Assembly (NCBI RefSeq): GCF_003443615.1
Contig: NZ_CP031967.1
Coordinates: forward strand, 1 to 64,000
Length of the DNA: 64,000 bases
From: Alteromonas sp. BL110
GTDB taxonomy: Bacteria > Pseudomonadota > Gammaproteobacteria > Enterobacterales > Alteromonadaceae
Direction of reading: 5' to 3'
The notes below the pieces were generated by a model. That model searched no databases. It was not told the DNA's origin and saw only the letters and a list, made by a program, of their open reading frames with translations. The translations under genes were made by a program, and so were the position numbers. Positions 1 through 8,522 of this stretch are shown in pieces (position 1 is the stretch's first letter; each line of letters starts with the position of its first letter).

Positions 1-408
1 CGTTTGCGCAAGTTTTGCCGGTGTTAGCTTATTAATTAAAGGCGTATGTTTAGCAAACTTAAAGAAATAACTCAGGGGACCAACAACTAACGGCGGGTCG
101 AACAAAATAACGCCCCTAAATAGTTCAGGCGCCTCACAGGCCGCCATGTAGGTGATTACCGCACCAAACGAATGCCCTACACCAAAGACACCACGCGGAT
201 CCTTATTTTCCTTCCTAATGTGTTTTATGAGTTCTTGAACTTGGTTGCGCCAGTTGCCATTCACTGGAAGCTGAGGGTCATGCCCAAAGCGCTCAACGTG
301 TAAACGATTGAAGTGGCTAGGTAACGCCGAAAACATTGCATTATAACTGCCCGCAGGAAACCCGTTTGCATGGGCAAAATGAAAACTCAACTCAGACGAT
401 GACACCAA
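1..408 (-). CDS. Alpha/beta hydrolase, partial (3' end outside the window)
   Basis: I translated this by hand because it runs off the left edge. About 135 residues of the N-terminal part are present. The frame reads HFAHANGFPAGSY near the start, a typical oxyanion-hole region of alpha/beta hydrolases, and contains the nucleophile elbow GHSFG with its serine, followed by VILFDPPLV. The catalytic Asp and His would lie beyond the window. Two adjacent start codons are possible, TTG at 408 and GTG at 405; an AAGGAG ribosome site lies a few bases upstream, and GTG has the better spacing. Substrate cannot be told. It is transcribed in the same direction as the MFS transporter upstream, about 70 bases away, so the two may be co-transcribed. 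Confidence 0.8.
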   Translation of the reverse strand, partial: MVSSSELSFHFAHANGFPAGSYNAMFSALPSHFNRLHVERFGHDPQLPVNGNWRNQVQELIKHIRKENKDPRGVFGVGHSFGAVITYMAACEAPELFRGVILFDPPLVVGPLSYFFKFAKHTPLINKLTPAKLAQT

Positions 409-475
409 TAAACTCCTTCAACTTCAAACAATAAAGGGCCTATAATCAGCCCCTTATCATGAAAGGTCGATAATA

Positions 476-1798
476 CTACAAGCCCCTAGATTCTGCCATT
501 TCCCAATCTTTGACAATTTTAGTGCTTGTCCATAAGAACACGGCAATTGAAATGGCGTAAGGAACTACCAGGTAAATCAGTGCTTGCCTTAATGCCTCTG
601 TTTCGCCTAATGAAGGCACGAGCGCTTGGCTTATTATACCGGTAAGTGTAGGTCCTCCACCTAACGCAATGATATTCAAAACAAAGAAGAAGAGTGCCGT
701 TGACATCGCCCTTACGTTTATCGGCGCAAGGGTTTGTGCCATCGCAAAACTTGGCCCTAAGTAAGACCCACTTGTAAATAACAGCAGCGCCATTAGTCCA
801 ACAGATAACCACAAATCTTGAACTTGTAACGATGCATAAAAGGCAGGTACGCCGATGATAAGCGCGATAGCAGGCAATAACGCATAAGCTTTCTTATTGT
901 GCTTACCCCATCTGTCAGCAATATAACCACCTAGCCACACGCCCAATGCATAAGCGGTACCGTTAATAATACCAAATACAATAAGAAGCTGAGTTATATC
1001 AAGACCTGCAAATGCTCGAACATAGTAATCAATGACCCATGTCGATATTGCATAGTTACCGAACGAACCAAATGAAATGCCTAATGCCATCCCCCACCAC
1101 GTAGGTATTTTTAGCAGCATTTTCAATGACGATTTAACACTCGGCTTATTAGCGTCATCCGCACTTGGTGCAGAAACTGTTCTAACGGGCTCTCTTACTG
1201 TCAACTTCAGCAAAATAGCCAGTAACACGCCTGGTATACCCACGCTATACATTACCGTACGCCAGTCAGCAGACCCGCCCTGTAAAAAGAATGCTGAGGC
1301 AAAAAACGCCAGCATCACACCAAATGGAATGCCTAAAGAGTATATTGCAAGCGCTCCCGCACGTTTTTCTTTAGGAAAAAGATCGGAAATTATACTGTGC
1401 GACGGTGGGCTTCCCCCAGCCTCCCCAATACCAACACCAATACGAGCAATAGCAAGTTGCATATAGTTGGCTGCCAAACCAGATGCGGCAGTAAAACCAC
1501 TCCAGAGTGTTAATGATATTGCGATGATATTTACGCGGCTATAACGGTCTGCAAGCCACGCAATTGGAATACCCATTACGGTATAAAGTAGCGCGAAATA
1601 GATACCTTTAAGCCATCCCAACTGGGCGTCATCTAACCCTAAGTCAGCTTTAATAAAGGGCGATAATATTCCAATAATTTGCCTATCTATAAAGTTAAAG
1701 GCATACACCAAGGTTAATATGAACAGAACGTAATTGCGGTAACTTCTAGATGTTCCAGCTTCGTTAGCAGGAATACCTTCAACGTGCGTATGGGCCAT
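476..1798 (-). CDS. Major facilitator superfamily transporter (spinster-like)
   Basis: This 440-residue polytopic inner-membrane protein has about 12 hydrophobic segments. The first helix carries NFIDRQ (residues 35-40), and an MFS motif-A-like loop, GIPIAWLADRYSR, lies at 76-88. RIGVGIGEAGGSP in helix 4 is characteristic of the spinster/sugar-phosphate-like MFS branch. A hydrophilic central loop near residues 205-225 separates the two six-helix halves. An AAAAGGACTG ribosome site precedes the ATG. The substrate cannot be assigned from sequence. The neighbours, an alpha/beta hydrolase downstream and a divergent acyl-CoA-thioesterase-like gene, hint weakly at an organic-acid or lipid-related substrate; that is inference only. 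Confidence 0.88.
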   Translation of the reverse strand: MAHTHVEGIPANEAGTSRSYRNYVLFILTLVYAFNFIDRQIIGILSPFIKADLGLDDAQLGWLKGIYFALLYTVMGIPIAWLADRYSRVNIIAISLTLWSGFTAASGLAANYMQLAIARIGVGIGEAGGSPPSHSIISDLFPKEKRAGALAIYSLGIPFGVMLAFFASAFFLQGGSADWRTVMYSVGIPGVLLAILLKLTVREPVRTVSAPSADDANKPSVKSSLKMLLKIPTWWGMALGISFGSFGNYAISTWVIDYYVRAFAGLDITQLLIVFGIINGTAYALGVWLGGYIADRWGKHNKKAYALLPAIALIIGVPAFYASLQVQDLWLSVGLMALLLFTSGSYLGPSFAMAQTLAPINVRAMSTALFFFVLNIIALGGGPTLTGIISQALVPSLGETEALRQALIYLVVPYAISIAVFLWTSTKIVKDWEMAESRGL

Positions 1799-1967
1799 AA
1801 CAGTCCTTTTGAGTGACGATGGCCCAGTCTACGCACCTGGTAAAAAAATAAACAACTAATTGTTACTTATTTGTTAACATAACGGAAATTTCTAACATAG
1901 GCTTTTCGTTCTATAGCGCTTAAGGTAGGATGACAACCACTTAACTCATCAGACCAGATACAACACT

Positions 1968-2783
1968 ATGACAGTAGATGAATTGCTTAATATTCCTCAA
2001 TTATCACAAACATCGGAAAATACCTGGAAGGTTGACGGGTTAGTCATTCCCAAAACCTGGGGACAAGGACGTACGGCATTCGGCGGTATTTCTGCTGGCA
2101 TGCTTTATACCGCTGTGAAGCAACAAGTGACTGATAATCGTGTACTACGCTCTTTTACTACTAATTTTGTTGGCCCTTTATCGCTCGAAGCCCCCTTTTC
2201 TATCGAAGTTACCCTATTGAGAACGGGTAAGAATGTCTCGCAATATACTGCGCATGCCATTCAAGACGGCAAAAGCTGCGTCTTTTCCCAAGCTTGTTTC
2301 GGGGTTGCAAGAGAATCTGGTATTAAGGTAGAGAATAGGGAAAAGCACGATATGCCTTTGCCTAATAAAGCGAAGTTCATTCCGCAAATACCTAAGGTTA
2401 CGCCAAAATTTTTACGTTACTTTGATTTAGCCATTGAAGATGGCGGTATCCCATTTACGCGCAGAAAAACCAGTCACTACCACGGCTTCATGCGGTTTAA
2501 ACAAGCACCTGAAGCGATAACTGATGCGCACATCATTACCATGATCGATGCTTGGCCGCCCACGCTATTGCAAATGATGAAGTTGCCGGCACCGGCTAGC
2601 ACGGTTAGCTGGAATTTAGAATTTATCCACCCGCATAGACCAGTAAGCCCTACTGATTGGTTCGGCTACAAAGCCCATACAAGGCAGGCGGCTGACGGTT
2701 ATGGCCATACGGAAGCGACGATTTGGGATAAAGATAACGAAGTGATAGCAATTAGCAGACAAACCGTAGCGATTTTCGATTAA
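1968..2783 (+). CDS. Acyl-CoA thioesterase-like double-hotdog protein
   Basis: At 271 residues it has the size of TesB-like double-hotdog thioesterases. The N-terminal hotdog shows GRTAFGGISAGML (about residues 35-47) followed by the strand pair SFTTNFVGPL and IEVTLLRTGKNVS. The C-terminal hotdog contains WNLEFIHPHRP, equivalent to the strand carrying substrate-pocket residues. The expected reaction is hydrolysis of an acyl-CoA thioester in the cytoplasm; chain-length preference is unknown. The gene is divergent from the MFS gene, with about 170 bases between them holding both promoters. A perfect inverted repeat overlaps its stop codon. It could be only a thioesterase-fold protein without activity. 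Confidence 0.8.
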   Translation: MTVDELLNIPQLSQTSENTWKVDGLVIPKTWGQGRTAFGGISAGMLYTAVKQQVTDNRVLRSFTTNFVGPLSLEAPFSIEVTLLRTGKNVSQYTAHAIQDGKSCVFSQACFGVARESGIKVENREKHDMPLPNKAKFIPQIPKVTPKFLRYFDLAIEDGGIPFTRRKTSHYHGFMRFKQAPEAITDAHIITMIDAWPPTLLQMMKLPAPASTVSWNLEFIHPHRPVSPTDWFGYKAHTRQAADGYGHTEATIWDKDNEVIAISRQTVAIFD

Positions 2784-2792
2784 TCGCTACGG
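2764..2792 (+). terminator. Stem-loop over the thioesterase stop codon
   Basis: An 11-bp perfect stem (CCGTAGCGATT at 2764-2774 pairing with AATCGCTACGG at 2782-2792) closes a 7-base loop at the end of the thioesterase gene. No clear T-tract follows on either strand, so its role as an intrinsic terminator is uncertain; it may instead protect the mRNA 3' end between convergent genes. Confidence 0.4.
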
Positions 2793-2821
2793 CAATATCT
2801 ATGATTAGAGGCTATTAAGTC

Positions 2822-3667
2822 TTAGTAAAGCATAAACGCGTTAGGGTTAAACAGTGAGATAACCGAAATACATTGAAGATTGGTTATGTCTAGCGCGTCT
2901 TCCAAATCCTCTCGATTTAGCGATAACGCCTCGTGCATCTCAGGTTTTAAATTGTGATAGCTTGGGTAAATTTCTGGGTTTACATTGTCTAGCGCTAGCA
3001 CGTAAGAAAGCTGTAGAATTTTCTCTTCTACACCTGTGTCTGCTTCTTCGCCTCTGTGAATACTGGCGATAGGCGTGTAAATTGAACTAGGGATACCCCA
3101 TTTTTCAATCAGTTTTGCCGAGAGTTCTGCGTAAGTAAACCCCAACACGCCAAATTGAAGCTCGGCGGGGCTTACCCGTGCGTTAAACGCCTGGCAACGG
3201 GTTGCTGACTCAGGCATTAACGAAACGGTAACTAGCTCCCCGATATTGTGAAGTAGCCCAGAAACAAAGAGTCTTTCAGGCTCTCTGATATTACGCATAT
3301 CGGCGAAGTACTTGGCTAGTAACCCACAAGATACACTTTGTTCCCAGAACTTATCTAAGTCTACTACTTGGCCATCCACATCGCTAAATGCCTGACTTAC
3401 CCCATAAGCCAACGCTAAGTCGTAGGTAGAACGGGTACCCACAACCTGAATAGCCCTTGTAATCGTGTCAATTTTGTTGGGAAAACGATAGAGCGCTGAG
3501 TTTGCCACTCTGAGTAACTGGGTGGCCAATGACGGGTCGAAAGCAATGATATCGCCAATATCGTCAATGCTTGAAGCTTCATCATCCATACAAGCTTTAA
3601 GTCGCGTTACCGAATCTGGTAAAACAAAGAGGTCTTCCGCTTTCGAAACTAATTCATCTAAATTCAT
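2822..3667 (-). CDS. HDOD domain protein
   Basis: This 281-residue soluble protein consists almost entirely of one HDOD domain (about residues 10-205). Family signatures include LPDSVTRL, then FDPSLATQLLRVANSALY, then AIQVVGTRS and LFVSGLLHNIGELV. HDOD proteins are relatives of HD phosphohydrolases that lack the full metal-binding set and act as regulatory scaffolds in signalling, often linked to c-di-GMP, motility or stress. No output domain is attached, and the last 70 residues are helical without a recognised domain. It is convergent with the thioesterase. Partner and signal cannot be read from the sequence. Confidence 0.88.
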   Translation of the reverse strand: MNLDELVSKAEDLFVLPDSVTRLKACMDDEASSIDDIGDIIAFDPSLATQLLRVANSALYRFPNKIDTITRAIQVVGTRSTYDLALAYGVSQAFSDVDGQVVDLDKFWEQSVSCGLLAKYFADMRNIREPERLFVSGLLHNIGELVTVSLMPESATRCQAFNARVSPAELQFGVLGFTYAELSAKLIEKWGIPSSIYTPIASIHRGEEADTGVEEKILQLSYVLALDNVNPEIYPSYHNLKPEMHEALSLNREDLEDALDITNLQCISVISLFNPNAFMLY

Positions 3668-4156
3668 TCGTGCACTCTCTTCAATGCAGTCTCTGTCATT
3701 GTTGTGTTCAAGGCATCTCCTTTCGCCATGACCTACAATAAGGTATAGGCGTTAAAACTGAGGAGGTCAATTAATATTACCTAGTAAAAAAGTATGATTT
3801 CTTTACTAATCAGAAGGTTAAAAAGTCTAAAAAAGTAATGATTAATTGATTACTCTCGAAGAGTATAGGCTGTTTCTCCAACTCTGAGCATTATCAGTTG
3901 TGGTAATACCGTAAGCTACCAAGCCCCACTGGTATCCCTTAAAAAAGTTGAAGCGTTGCGTATTATAACTAGCAGCTTGTTTTTACAAACCTAAAATTCT
4001 ATTTCAAAGAAAAACTTAGGGTAATTACCTATAAGAATTAGAATTTCTAAGGCACACCCCCTTTAAGCAATAGCGGTCCGTGTTTTGTGATAATATTTGC
4101 CGCAACATAACAGTGCAGTTCAGGCACATTTTTTAATAAGAGTTGTAATCCATACC
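3668..4156. other. AT-rich intergenic region, no gene seen
   Basis: About 490 bases separate the divergent HDOD and glycosyltransferase genes. I find no convincing coding frame, tRNA or terminator here. The stretch is rich in A/T runs and must hold promoters for both flanking genes, but I could not single out a reliable -35/-10 pair. An upstream TTG at 4097 would extend the glycosyltransferase by 20 residues lacking family character, so I treat 4097-4156 as untranslated. Confidence 0.5.
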
Positions 4157-5455
4157 ATGTTAAAAGTTGTTGTAGTCGGCTATGTGTGGCCAGAGCCAAA
4201 TTCCTCCGCAGCAGGACAGAACATGCTGTCTATTATTGATCGATGCTTAGCCGCTAACTTCAACGTGACTTTCTTAACAGCTGCTACCGATAGCGAGCAC
4301 AAAGCCGATCTTCAAGCAATGGCGGTAAATGTTCAGCCTGTCGCGCTAAACTGTAGTTCGTTTAATACTCTTATAGCAGACTTAGCCCCAGACGTAGTTG
4401 TTTTCGACCGCTACATGACTGAAGAACAGTTTTCTTGGCGAGTAAAAGAAGTTTGCCCGGATGCACTTAGAGTGCTTAACACTGAAGATTTGCATAGTCT
4501 TCGCCAAGCAAGACATGAGGCGGTCAAAAAGCATGGCGACCCTAGCCTAGCGCACTTGCATAGCGAACTGGCCCAAAGAGAAATTGCATCCATTATTCGA
4601 AGCGATCTGACCTTGGTAATTTCAAAAAAAGAAATGTCTTTATTGATTGAGCACTACGGTGTACCTTCAGCGCAACTTCAATACCATCCACTTGTAGTTG
4701 GTCGGTCTATTAGCTCCACGCCATCATTCGAACAACGCTCACACTTTATCCATATTGGTAATTTTCGCCATGCGCCCAACTGGGACGCAGTTTTGCAGTT
4801 AAAGCAGCATCTGTGGCCTTCAATCAAAAAAGCGTTGCCCCATGCTGAATTACATATCTTCGGTGCTTACCCACCTAAGAAAGCAACGCAACTTCACAAC
4901 GAGAAACAAGGCTTTTTAGTGAAAGGCTGGACGAAGGATGTCGAGTCTGTAATGACGAATGCCAAAGTCCTTATTGCCCCCTTGCGGTTCGGCGCGGGCG
5001 TAAAAGGAAAGCTGCTAGATGCGATGCGCTGCGGCACGCCTAGCATCACAACCTGGATTGGCGCAGAAGGTATTGCTCAAAATAACATTGATGCAAATAG
5101 TGATATGAGAGCAATAGAAGGAGACAACACCGCACATTTTCAGTCTACACTGTGGCCTGGTGCCTTATGCGATACTGATACTTCTAAAGCAACCGTTGTT
5201 CAAGACTATGTTGCTAAATCCGTAGCGCTTTATGAAGATGAAAAAGCCTGGAATTTAGCAAATCACCAAGCTGCCAGTGCGCTTAACGCGTTTAGACAAC
5301 AGCAACCGCAAGTGTCGCTTATTGAGAGAATAAGTGAGTTGAAACAAGAGCTTGATAATCATAGAAGTACTTTGTTTATGCAAAGCTTGTTGTGGCATCA
5401 GACGCTTGCTGCTAGCAAATATATGAGTCAGTGGATTGAGGCGAAGAACAAATAG
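4157..5455 (+). CDS. Glycosyltransferase, GT4-like (GT-B fold)
   Basis: The protein is about 432 residues from the ATG at 4157, where the GT-B Rossmann start VVVVGYVWPEPNSSAAGQ begins. A TTG at 4097 opens the frame earlier but adds an atypical tail. The C-terminal half has HIGNFRHAPNWDAV and the donor-site region FGAGVKGKLLDAMRCGTP, typical of group-1 transferases. The last 60 residues are helical and have no match I recognise. It presumably moves a sugar from a nucleotide donor to a glycan or lipid acceptor in the cytoplasm. It stands alone, 25 kb from the polysaccharide island, so its pathway is unknown. The 3' end is convergent with sufE, 18 bases apart. Confidence 0.8.
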   Translation: MLKVVVVGYVWPEPNSSAAGQNMLSIIDRCLAANFNVTFLTAATDSEHKADLQAMAVNVQPVALNCSSFNTLIADLAPDVVVFDRYMTEEQFSWRVKEVCPDALRVLNTEDLHSLRQARHEAVKKHGDPSLAHLHSELAQREIASIIRSDLTLVISKKEMSLLIEHYGVPSAQLQYHPLVVGRSISSTPSFEQRSHFIHIGNFRHAPNWDAVLQLKQHLWPSIKKALPHAELHIFGAYPPKKATQLHNEKQGFLVKGWTKDVESVMTNAKVLIAPLRFGAGVKGKLLDAMRCGTPSITTWIGAEGIAQNNIDANSDMRAIEGDNTAHFQSTLWPGALCDTDTSKATVVQDYVAKSVALYEDEKAWNLANHQAASALNAFRQQQPQVSLIERISELKQELDNHRSTLFMQSLLWHQTLAASKYMSQWIEAKNK

Positions 5456-5473
5456 AGGAGCAAAAAGCTAGGC

Positions 5474-5866
5474 CTATGTGCCCTTCAACTTTGTGATCAC
5501 TGACTTTATCCCGTTTCCCCGCGATTGACTTAGATATCGCTCTAACTGGCAGCGAGACAAGTAACCTTCGAAGTCAAAATTACCACGCTGCGTGTCGGGC
5601 AAGGCATTAGCTTTTTCAAGCAAGACAGCAAGTACTCCACGAATTACCTTGCTTGGCGAGTACGCCATTAAACTGCCATGCTCAGTCGAATAAGCTAACC
5701 ACACAGGGCTTTCACAGCCTTCGACCGCAGTATCGGCAGTGCGTTCACTTTCAGGCAGAGGAGTTAGAGACTTACCCGCTAGCATAAGCGTGCGCGTGAA
5801 GTCATCCCATCCTTTTGAGGCGGCAAGCGAGGAAGCTAAAGGAAGTAAGGTATCATCCGAACTCAT
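5474..5866 (-). CDS. SufE-family sulfur acceptor protein
   Basis: At 130 residues it is close to the usual SufE/CsdE length. The diagnostic VEGCESPVWLAY contains the sulfur-accepting cysteine, Cys51, followed by the family core with SPSKVIRGVLAVLLEKAN and a C-terminal GNGIKSVITKLK. SufE proteins accept persulfide sulfur from a cysteine desulfurase (SufS or CsdA) for Fe-S cluster or tRNA-modification pathways. No desulfurase gene is adjacent, so I cannot choose between SufE and CsdE. It lies 16 bases after the DUF2750 gene on the same strand, probably as one transcript. Confidence 0.88.
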   Translation of the reverse strand: MSSDDTLLPLASSLAASKGWDDFTRTLMLAGKSLTPLPESERTADTAVEGCESPVWLAYSTEHGSLMAYSPSKVIRGVLAVLLEKANALPDTQRGNFDFEGYLSRCQLERYLSQSRGNGIKSVITKLKGT

Positions 5867-5882
5867 ATGCTAAACGCCCAGA

Positions 5883-6278
5883 TTAATTACCGCTTATTTC
5901 GGCAGCCAAATCTTCTGCGGTCATAACTAGGTTTTCAACGTCACTTGTAGTTGGAAACATAACCAGTTCCACGCCATTTTTAGTAAGACCAGGCAGCCAA
6001 GTTTCTGCAAATTCGGCTAGCTCAACACTTACGCATTGGCCTTCTATTTCGTTTATGTCTACGAACTTTTGCGCGAGATCGCGATGTGGAAACACAGGTA
6101 ATTGAACACTCTCGCCGCCTTCGAACATAACAAAGCCTTCACTGCCCTGTATCATCCATATTTCTTTTGCTTTCGCTATATAGCTAACAACAAGCTCTTG
6201 TCGTTCTTCAGCACTTAGCTTCATCGCTTGCTCAATGACCGCATAGCTCAACTTATCTGCAATTGTTTCTGGAAACAC
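5883..6278 (-). CDS. DUF2750-like protein of unknown function
   Basis: This small acidic cytoplasmic protein (131 residues) starts with GTG at 6278, preceded by AGGTGA at good spacing. The pattern WMIQGSEGFVMFEGGESVQLPVFPHRDLA followed by AEFAETWLPGLTKNGVELVMFPT resembles the DUF2750 family, whose function I do not know. (The first motif is split here as WMIQGSEGF and VQLPVFPHRDLA.) There are no membrane segments and no catalytic motif. It is the promoter-proximal gene of a likely two-gene unit with sufE. The 38-bp repeat array begins about 75 bases upstream of its start, so its promoter must lie in or next to that array. Confidence 0.65.
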   Translation of the reverse strand: MFPETIADKLSYAVIEQAMKLSAEERQELVVSYIAKAKEIWMIQGSEGFVMFEGGESVQLPVFPHRDLAQKFVDINEIEGQCVSVELAEFAETWLPGLTKNGVELVMFPTTSDVENLVMTAEDLAAEISGN

Positions 6279-6353
6279 GTTTATTCACCTATCTCAAAAT
6301 TTCGGGCAAGTATACCCGCACCAGCAAAAGGCGCAATGCAATAGTCACCAAAA

Positions 6354-6700
6354 CCTCTCTTGCAAAGACACCCATGCTAAGCAGCAAACCACCCTTACAA
6401 TGACACCCTTACAATGACACCCATGCTTAAAGCAACAAACCCACCCTTACAATGACACCCACGCTAAAAGCAACAAACCCACCCTTACAAAGACACCCAC
6501 GCTTAAAGCAACAAACCCACCCTTACAAAGACACCCACGCTTAAAGCAACAAACCCACCCTTATAAATACCCCCATGCTTAAAGCAACAAACCCATTCTT
6601 ACAAAGACACCCATGCAAACTACTAATCAAACGAGAAAATTTGAAATTAACTCGCTTTTCTTCAATTCACTACCGGTTACAAAGACACCCATGCTAAAGT
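6354..6700. repeat. 38-bp tandem repeat array with GACACCCA core
   Basis: Successive units start at 6405, 6443, 6481, 6519, 6557 and 6595, an exact 38-bp period. A diverged unit begins near 6354, a 14-bp partial unit lies at 6391-6404, and an isolated core copy sits at 6684. Each unit reads ACCCTTACAAAGACACCCA then YGCTTAAAGCAACAAACCC. Units differ at a few sites (AATGAC for AAAGAC, CAC for CAT). There are no unique spacers, so it is not a CRISPR array. The period is not a multiple of three, so it is not a coding repeat. It occupies most of the divergent intergenic region between the DUF2750 gene and the heme-oxygenase-like gene. Confidence 0.95.
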
Positions 6701-6751
6701 AAAGCCAAATCGATAATGACTAGAAAGCTACAACGCCAAGATATTTAAACC

Positions 6752-7435
6752 ATGCGCAATCTTTTCACTGCACTTAAGCAAGACACCCAGGCAAACCACA
6801 GTGTTTTGGAAAACACGTTTCCCTTTTCTATTTATCACGATGATAGTTTGTTCGATGAAAAGGCATATCTCGCTATTCTAAAGATCATGAGTATGTTCCA
6901 CCAGGCTGCGGCAGAAGCTGTGCAGCAAGCAGAACTCAGAGCTCCAGCGCTTACACCAATAGCATCGATGATAAACAGTGATGTAATTCAAAACGCGTTA
7001 AATAAAGACATTCTTGCGCTTACCAAAAGTTCGCTTACCAGAGACACCCACGCTTCAGATACATACAAAACCAAGGCTTACGCAGACATCCACCCCAATA
7101 AACCATCTACCTTAAGCAGCAACTCGCCAACCAGCCAAGCTATATCGGCCATATACGTCTGGTTAGGCTCATCAATGGGAGCGAATATCATTGTACGCAG
7201 GTTAAACGCCATGGAGCGCGATATACCCACAAACTATTACCAAGCGATGGCGGGGTGTGCGAAAGCATGGGTGTCATTCAAACAAGAAGTCGATAGGCTA
7301 ATCCCTAAACTCGGTCTAGAAGATGAAGCCTTTGTTGCAGATGCAGTGACAGATGCGAACGCATGGTTTACATACCTGATTTCATTAGCCGATGTTGTCG
7401 TACACGACGCCACGCAGGCGGTTGCGGTTAACTAG
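6752..7435 (+). CDS. Heme-oxygenase-like protein
   Basis: This soluble, mostly helical 227-residue protein resembles bacterial heme oxygenases. The N-terminus LKQDTQANHSVLE matches the helix carrying the proximal-His region (His16 candidate), and YVWLGSSMGANIIVRRL near residue 135 matches the distal-helix glycine-rich region. If active it would open heme to biliverdin using reductant and oxygen. No phytochrome gene is next to it. Residues of about 92-126 look like an insertion made of polar, low-complexity sequence; it includes a DNA copy of the neighbouring GACACCCA repeat at 7043. Further copies of the octamer lie at 6782 and, inverted, 7268. Heme binding is unproven, and a non-enzymatic member of the fold is possible. 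Confidence 0.65.
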   Translation: MRNLFTALKQDTQANHSVLENTFPFSIYHDDSLFDEKAYLAILKIMSMFHQAAAEAVQQAELRAPALTPIASMINSDVIQNALNKDILALTKSSLTRDTHASDTYKTKAYADIHPNKPSTLSSNSPTSQAISAIYVWLGSSMGANIIVRRLNAMERDIPTNYYQAMAGCAKAWVSFKQEVDRLIPKLGLEDEAFVADAVTDANAWFTYLISLADVVVHDATQAVAVN

Positions 7436-7440
7436 GATAG

Positions 7441-7461
7441 CGCTGCCTGAAGCAGCGTTTA
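7441..7461 (+). terminator. Weak stem-loop after the heme-oxygenase-like gene
   Basis: A 6-bp GC stem (CGCTGC at 7441-7446 with GCAGCG at 7452-7457) closes a 5-base loop just after the stop codon and is followed by TTTA only. The stem suits a terminator, but the T-tract is poor. Confidence 0.4.
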
Positions 7462-7670
7462 GCCTCCTCTTTAAAAGGAAACTTTTCCCGTAGCAATTCC
7501 TTTCTCCTGCCCCCTTGGGCGTTATTTCAGGTTATTCATAGCCATATAGCTATAAATAAACTTAATCCAGTCAATCGCCTGAATGCATTAATATATTGGC
7601 AGTTCTTCGTTAAGCGTCCGCTTAGTTTCTGATAGAATTGATGTAACGTTGAAACAACAAAAATATAAGC

Positions 7671-8477
7671 ATGAAAGTAATCTCATTTAATATAAACGGC
7701 ATACGCGCCCGCTTGCACCAACTACAAGCGGTTATCGACGCACATCAACCAGATATTATTGGTTTGCAAGAAATTAAGGTCCACAACGAGCAGTTTCCAG
7801 TTGAAGCAGTGGAAGCCATGGGCTACCACGTTTATTTTCATGGTCAAAAAAGTCACTATGGCGTAGCGTTTTTGGCAAAGAAAGAACCGCTTTCTGTAAC
7901 TATGGGTTTTCCCACCGATGACGAAGACGCGCAGCGTCGAATGATCATGCTAAAAACCACCGACGAAACTGGCGAGCCTGTAACCATCCTTAACGGTTAC
8001 TTTCCTCAAGGTGAGAACGAAAAACACGAAACAAAATACCCTGCTAAGCGCAAGTTTTATAAAGACTTAATGACGTATTTGAATGAAACCCACACGCCGG
8101 ATGAGAACGTAATTGTGATGGGCGATGTGAACATTTCCCATACGGATCTCGACATTGGCATTGGCGAAGAAAACAAAAAGCGCTGGCTAAGAACAGGTAA
8201 GTGCAGCTTTTTACCGGAAGAGCGCGAATGGTTGAATACGCTCATGGACTGGGGTTTTGAGGATAGCTTTAGAACACTTAACCCAGAATCTAATGACAAG
8301 TTTTCGTGGTTTGATTATCGCTCAAAAGGCTTTAACGATAACCGCGGCCTGCGCATAGACTTGATTCTGGCTACAAAAGCTTTGCATTCACGTCTGCACG
8401 ACGCTGGGATTGACTATGAATTAAGAGGCATTGAAAAGCCATCTGACCACGCCCCAATTTGGGCTGAATATAAATAA
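7671..8477 (+). CDS. xthA: Exodeoxyribonuclease III
   Basis: It is 268 residues, the same length as E. coli XthA. The endonuclease/exonuclease/phosphatase fold is clear: FNINGIRAR at 6-14 with metal-site Asn, LQEIK with Glu34, [13 protein letters not shown] with Asp152 and Asn154, and the C-terminal SDHAPIW with the catalytic His near 260. The enzyme repairs abasic sites and removes blocked 3' ends in the cytoplasm, using Mg2+. No strong Shine-Dalgarno precedes the ATG. The gene is monocistronic, or is followed by the membrane protein 45 bases downstream. Confidence 0.97.
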   Translation: MKVISFNINGIRARLHQLQAVIDAHQPDIIGLQEIKVHNEQFPVEAVEAMGYHVYFHGQKSHYGVAFLAKKEPLSVTMGFPTDDEDAQRRMIMLKTTDETGEPVTILNGYFPQGENEKHETKYPAKRKFYKDLMTYLNETHTPDENVIVMGDVNISHTDLDIGIGEENKKRWLRTGKCSFLPEEREWLNTLMDWGFEDSFRTLNPESNDKFSWFDYRSKGFNDNRGLRIDLILATKALHSRLHDAGIDYELRGIEKPSDHAPIWAEYK

Positions 8478-8522
8478 TAGTTGGCCGATAGCAAATAGAG
8501 TAGCGCCGATTAAGGAGTAACA

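Noticed and set aside
3522..3731. Plus-strand frame over the 5' end of the HDOD gene
   Set aside because: It is antisense to a well-supported domain and has no independent evidence.
6354..6700. CRISPR array
   Set aside because: The 38-bp units are contiguous and have no unique spacers; no cas gene is in the window.
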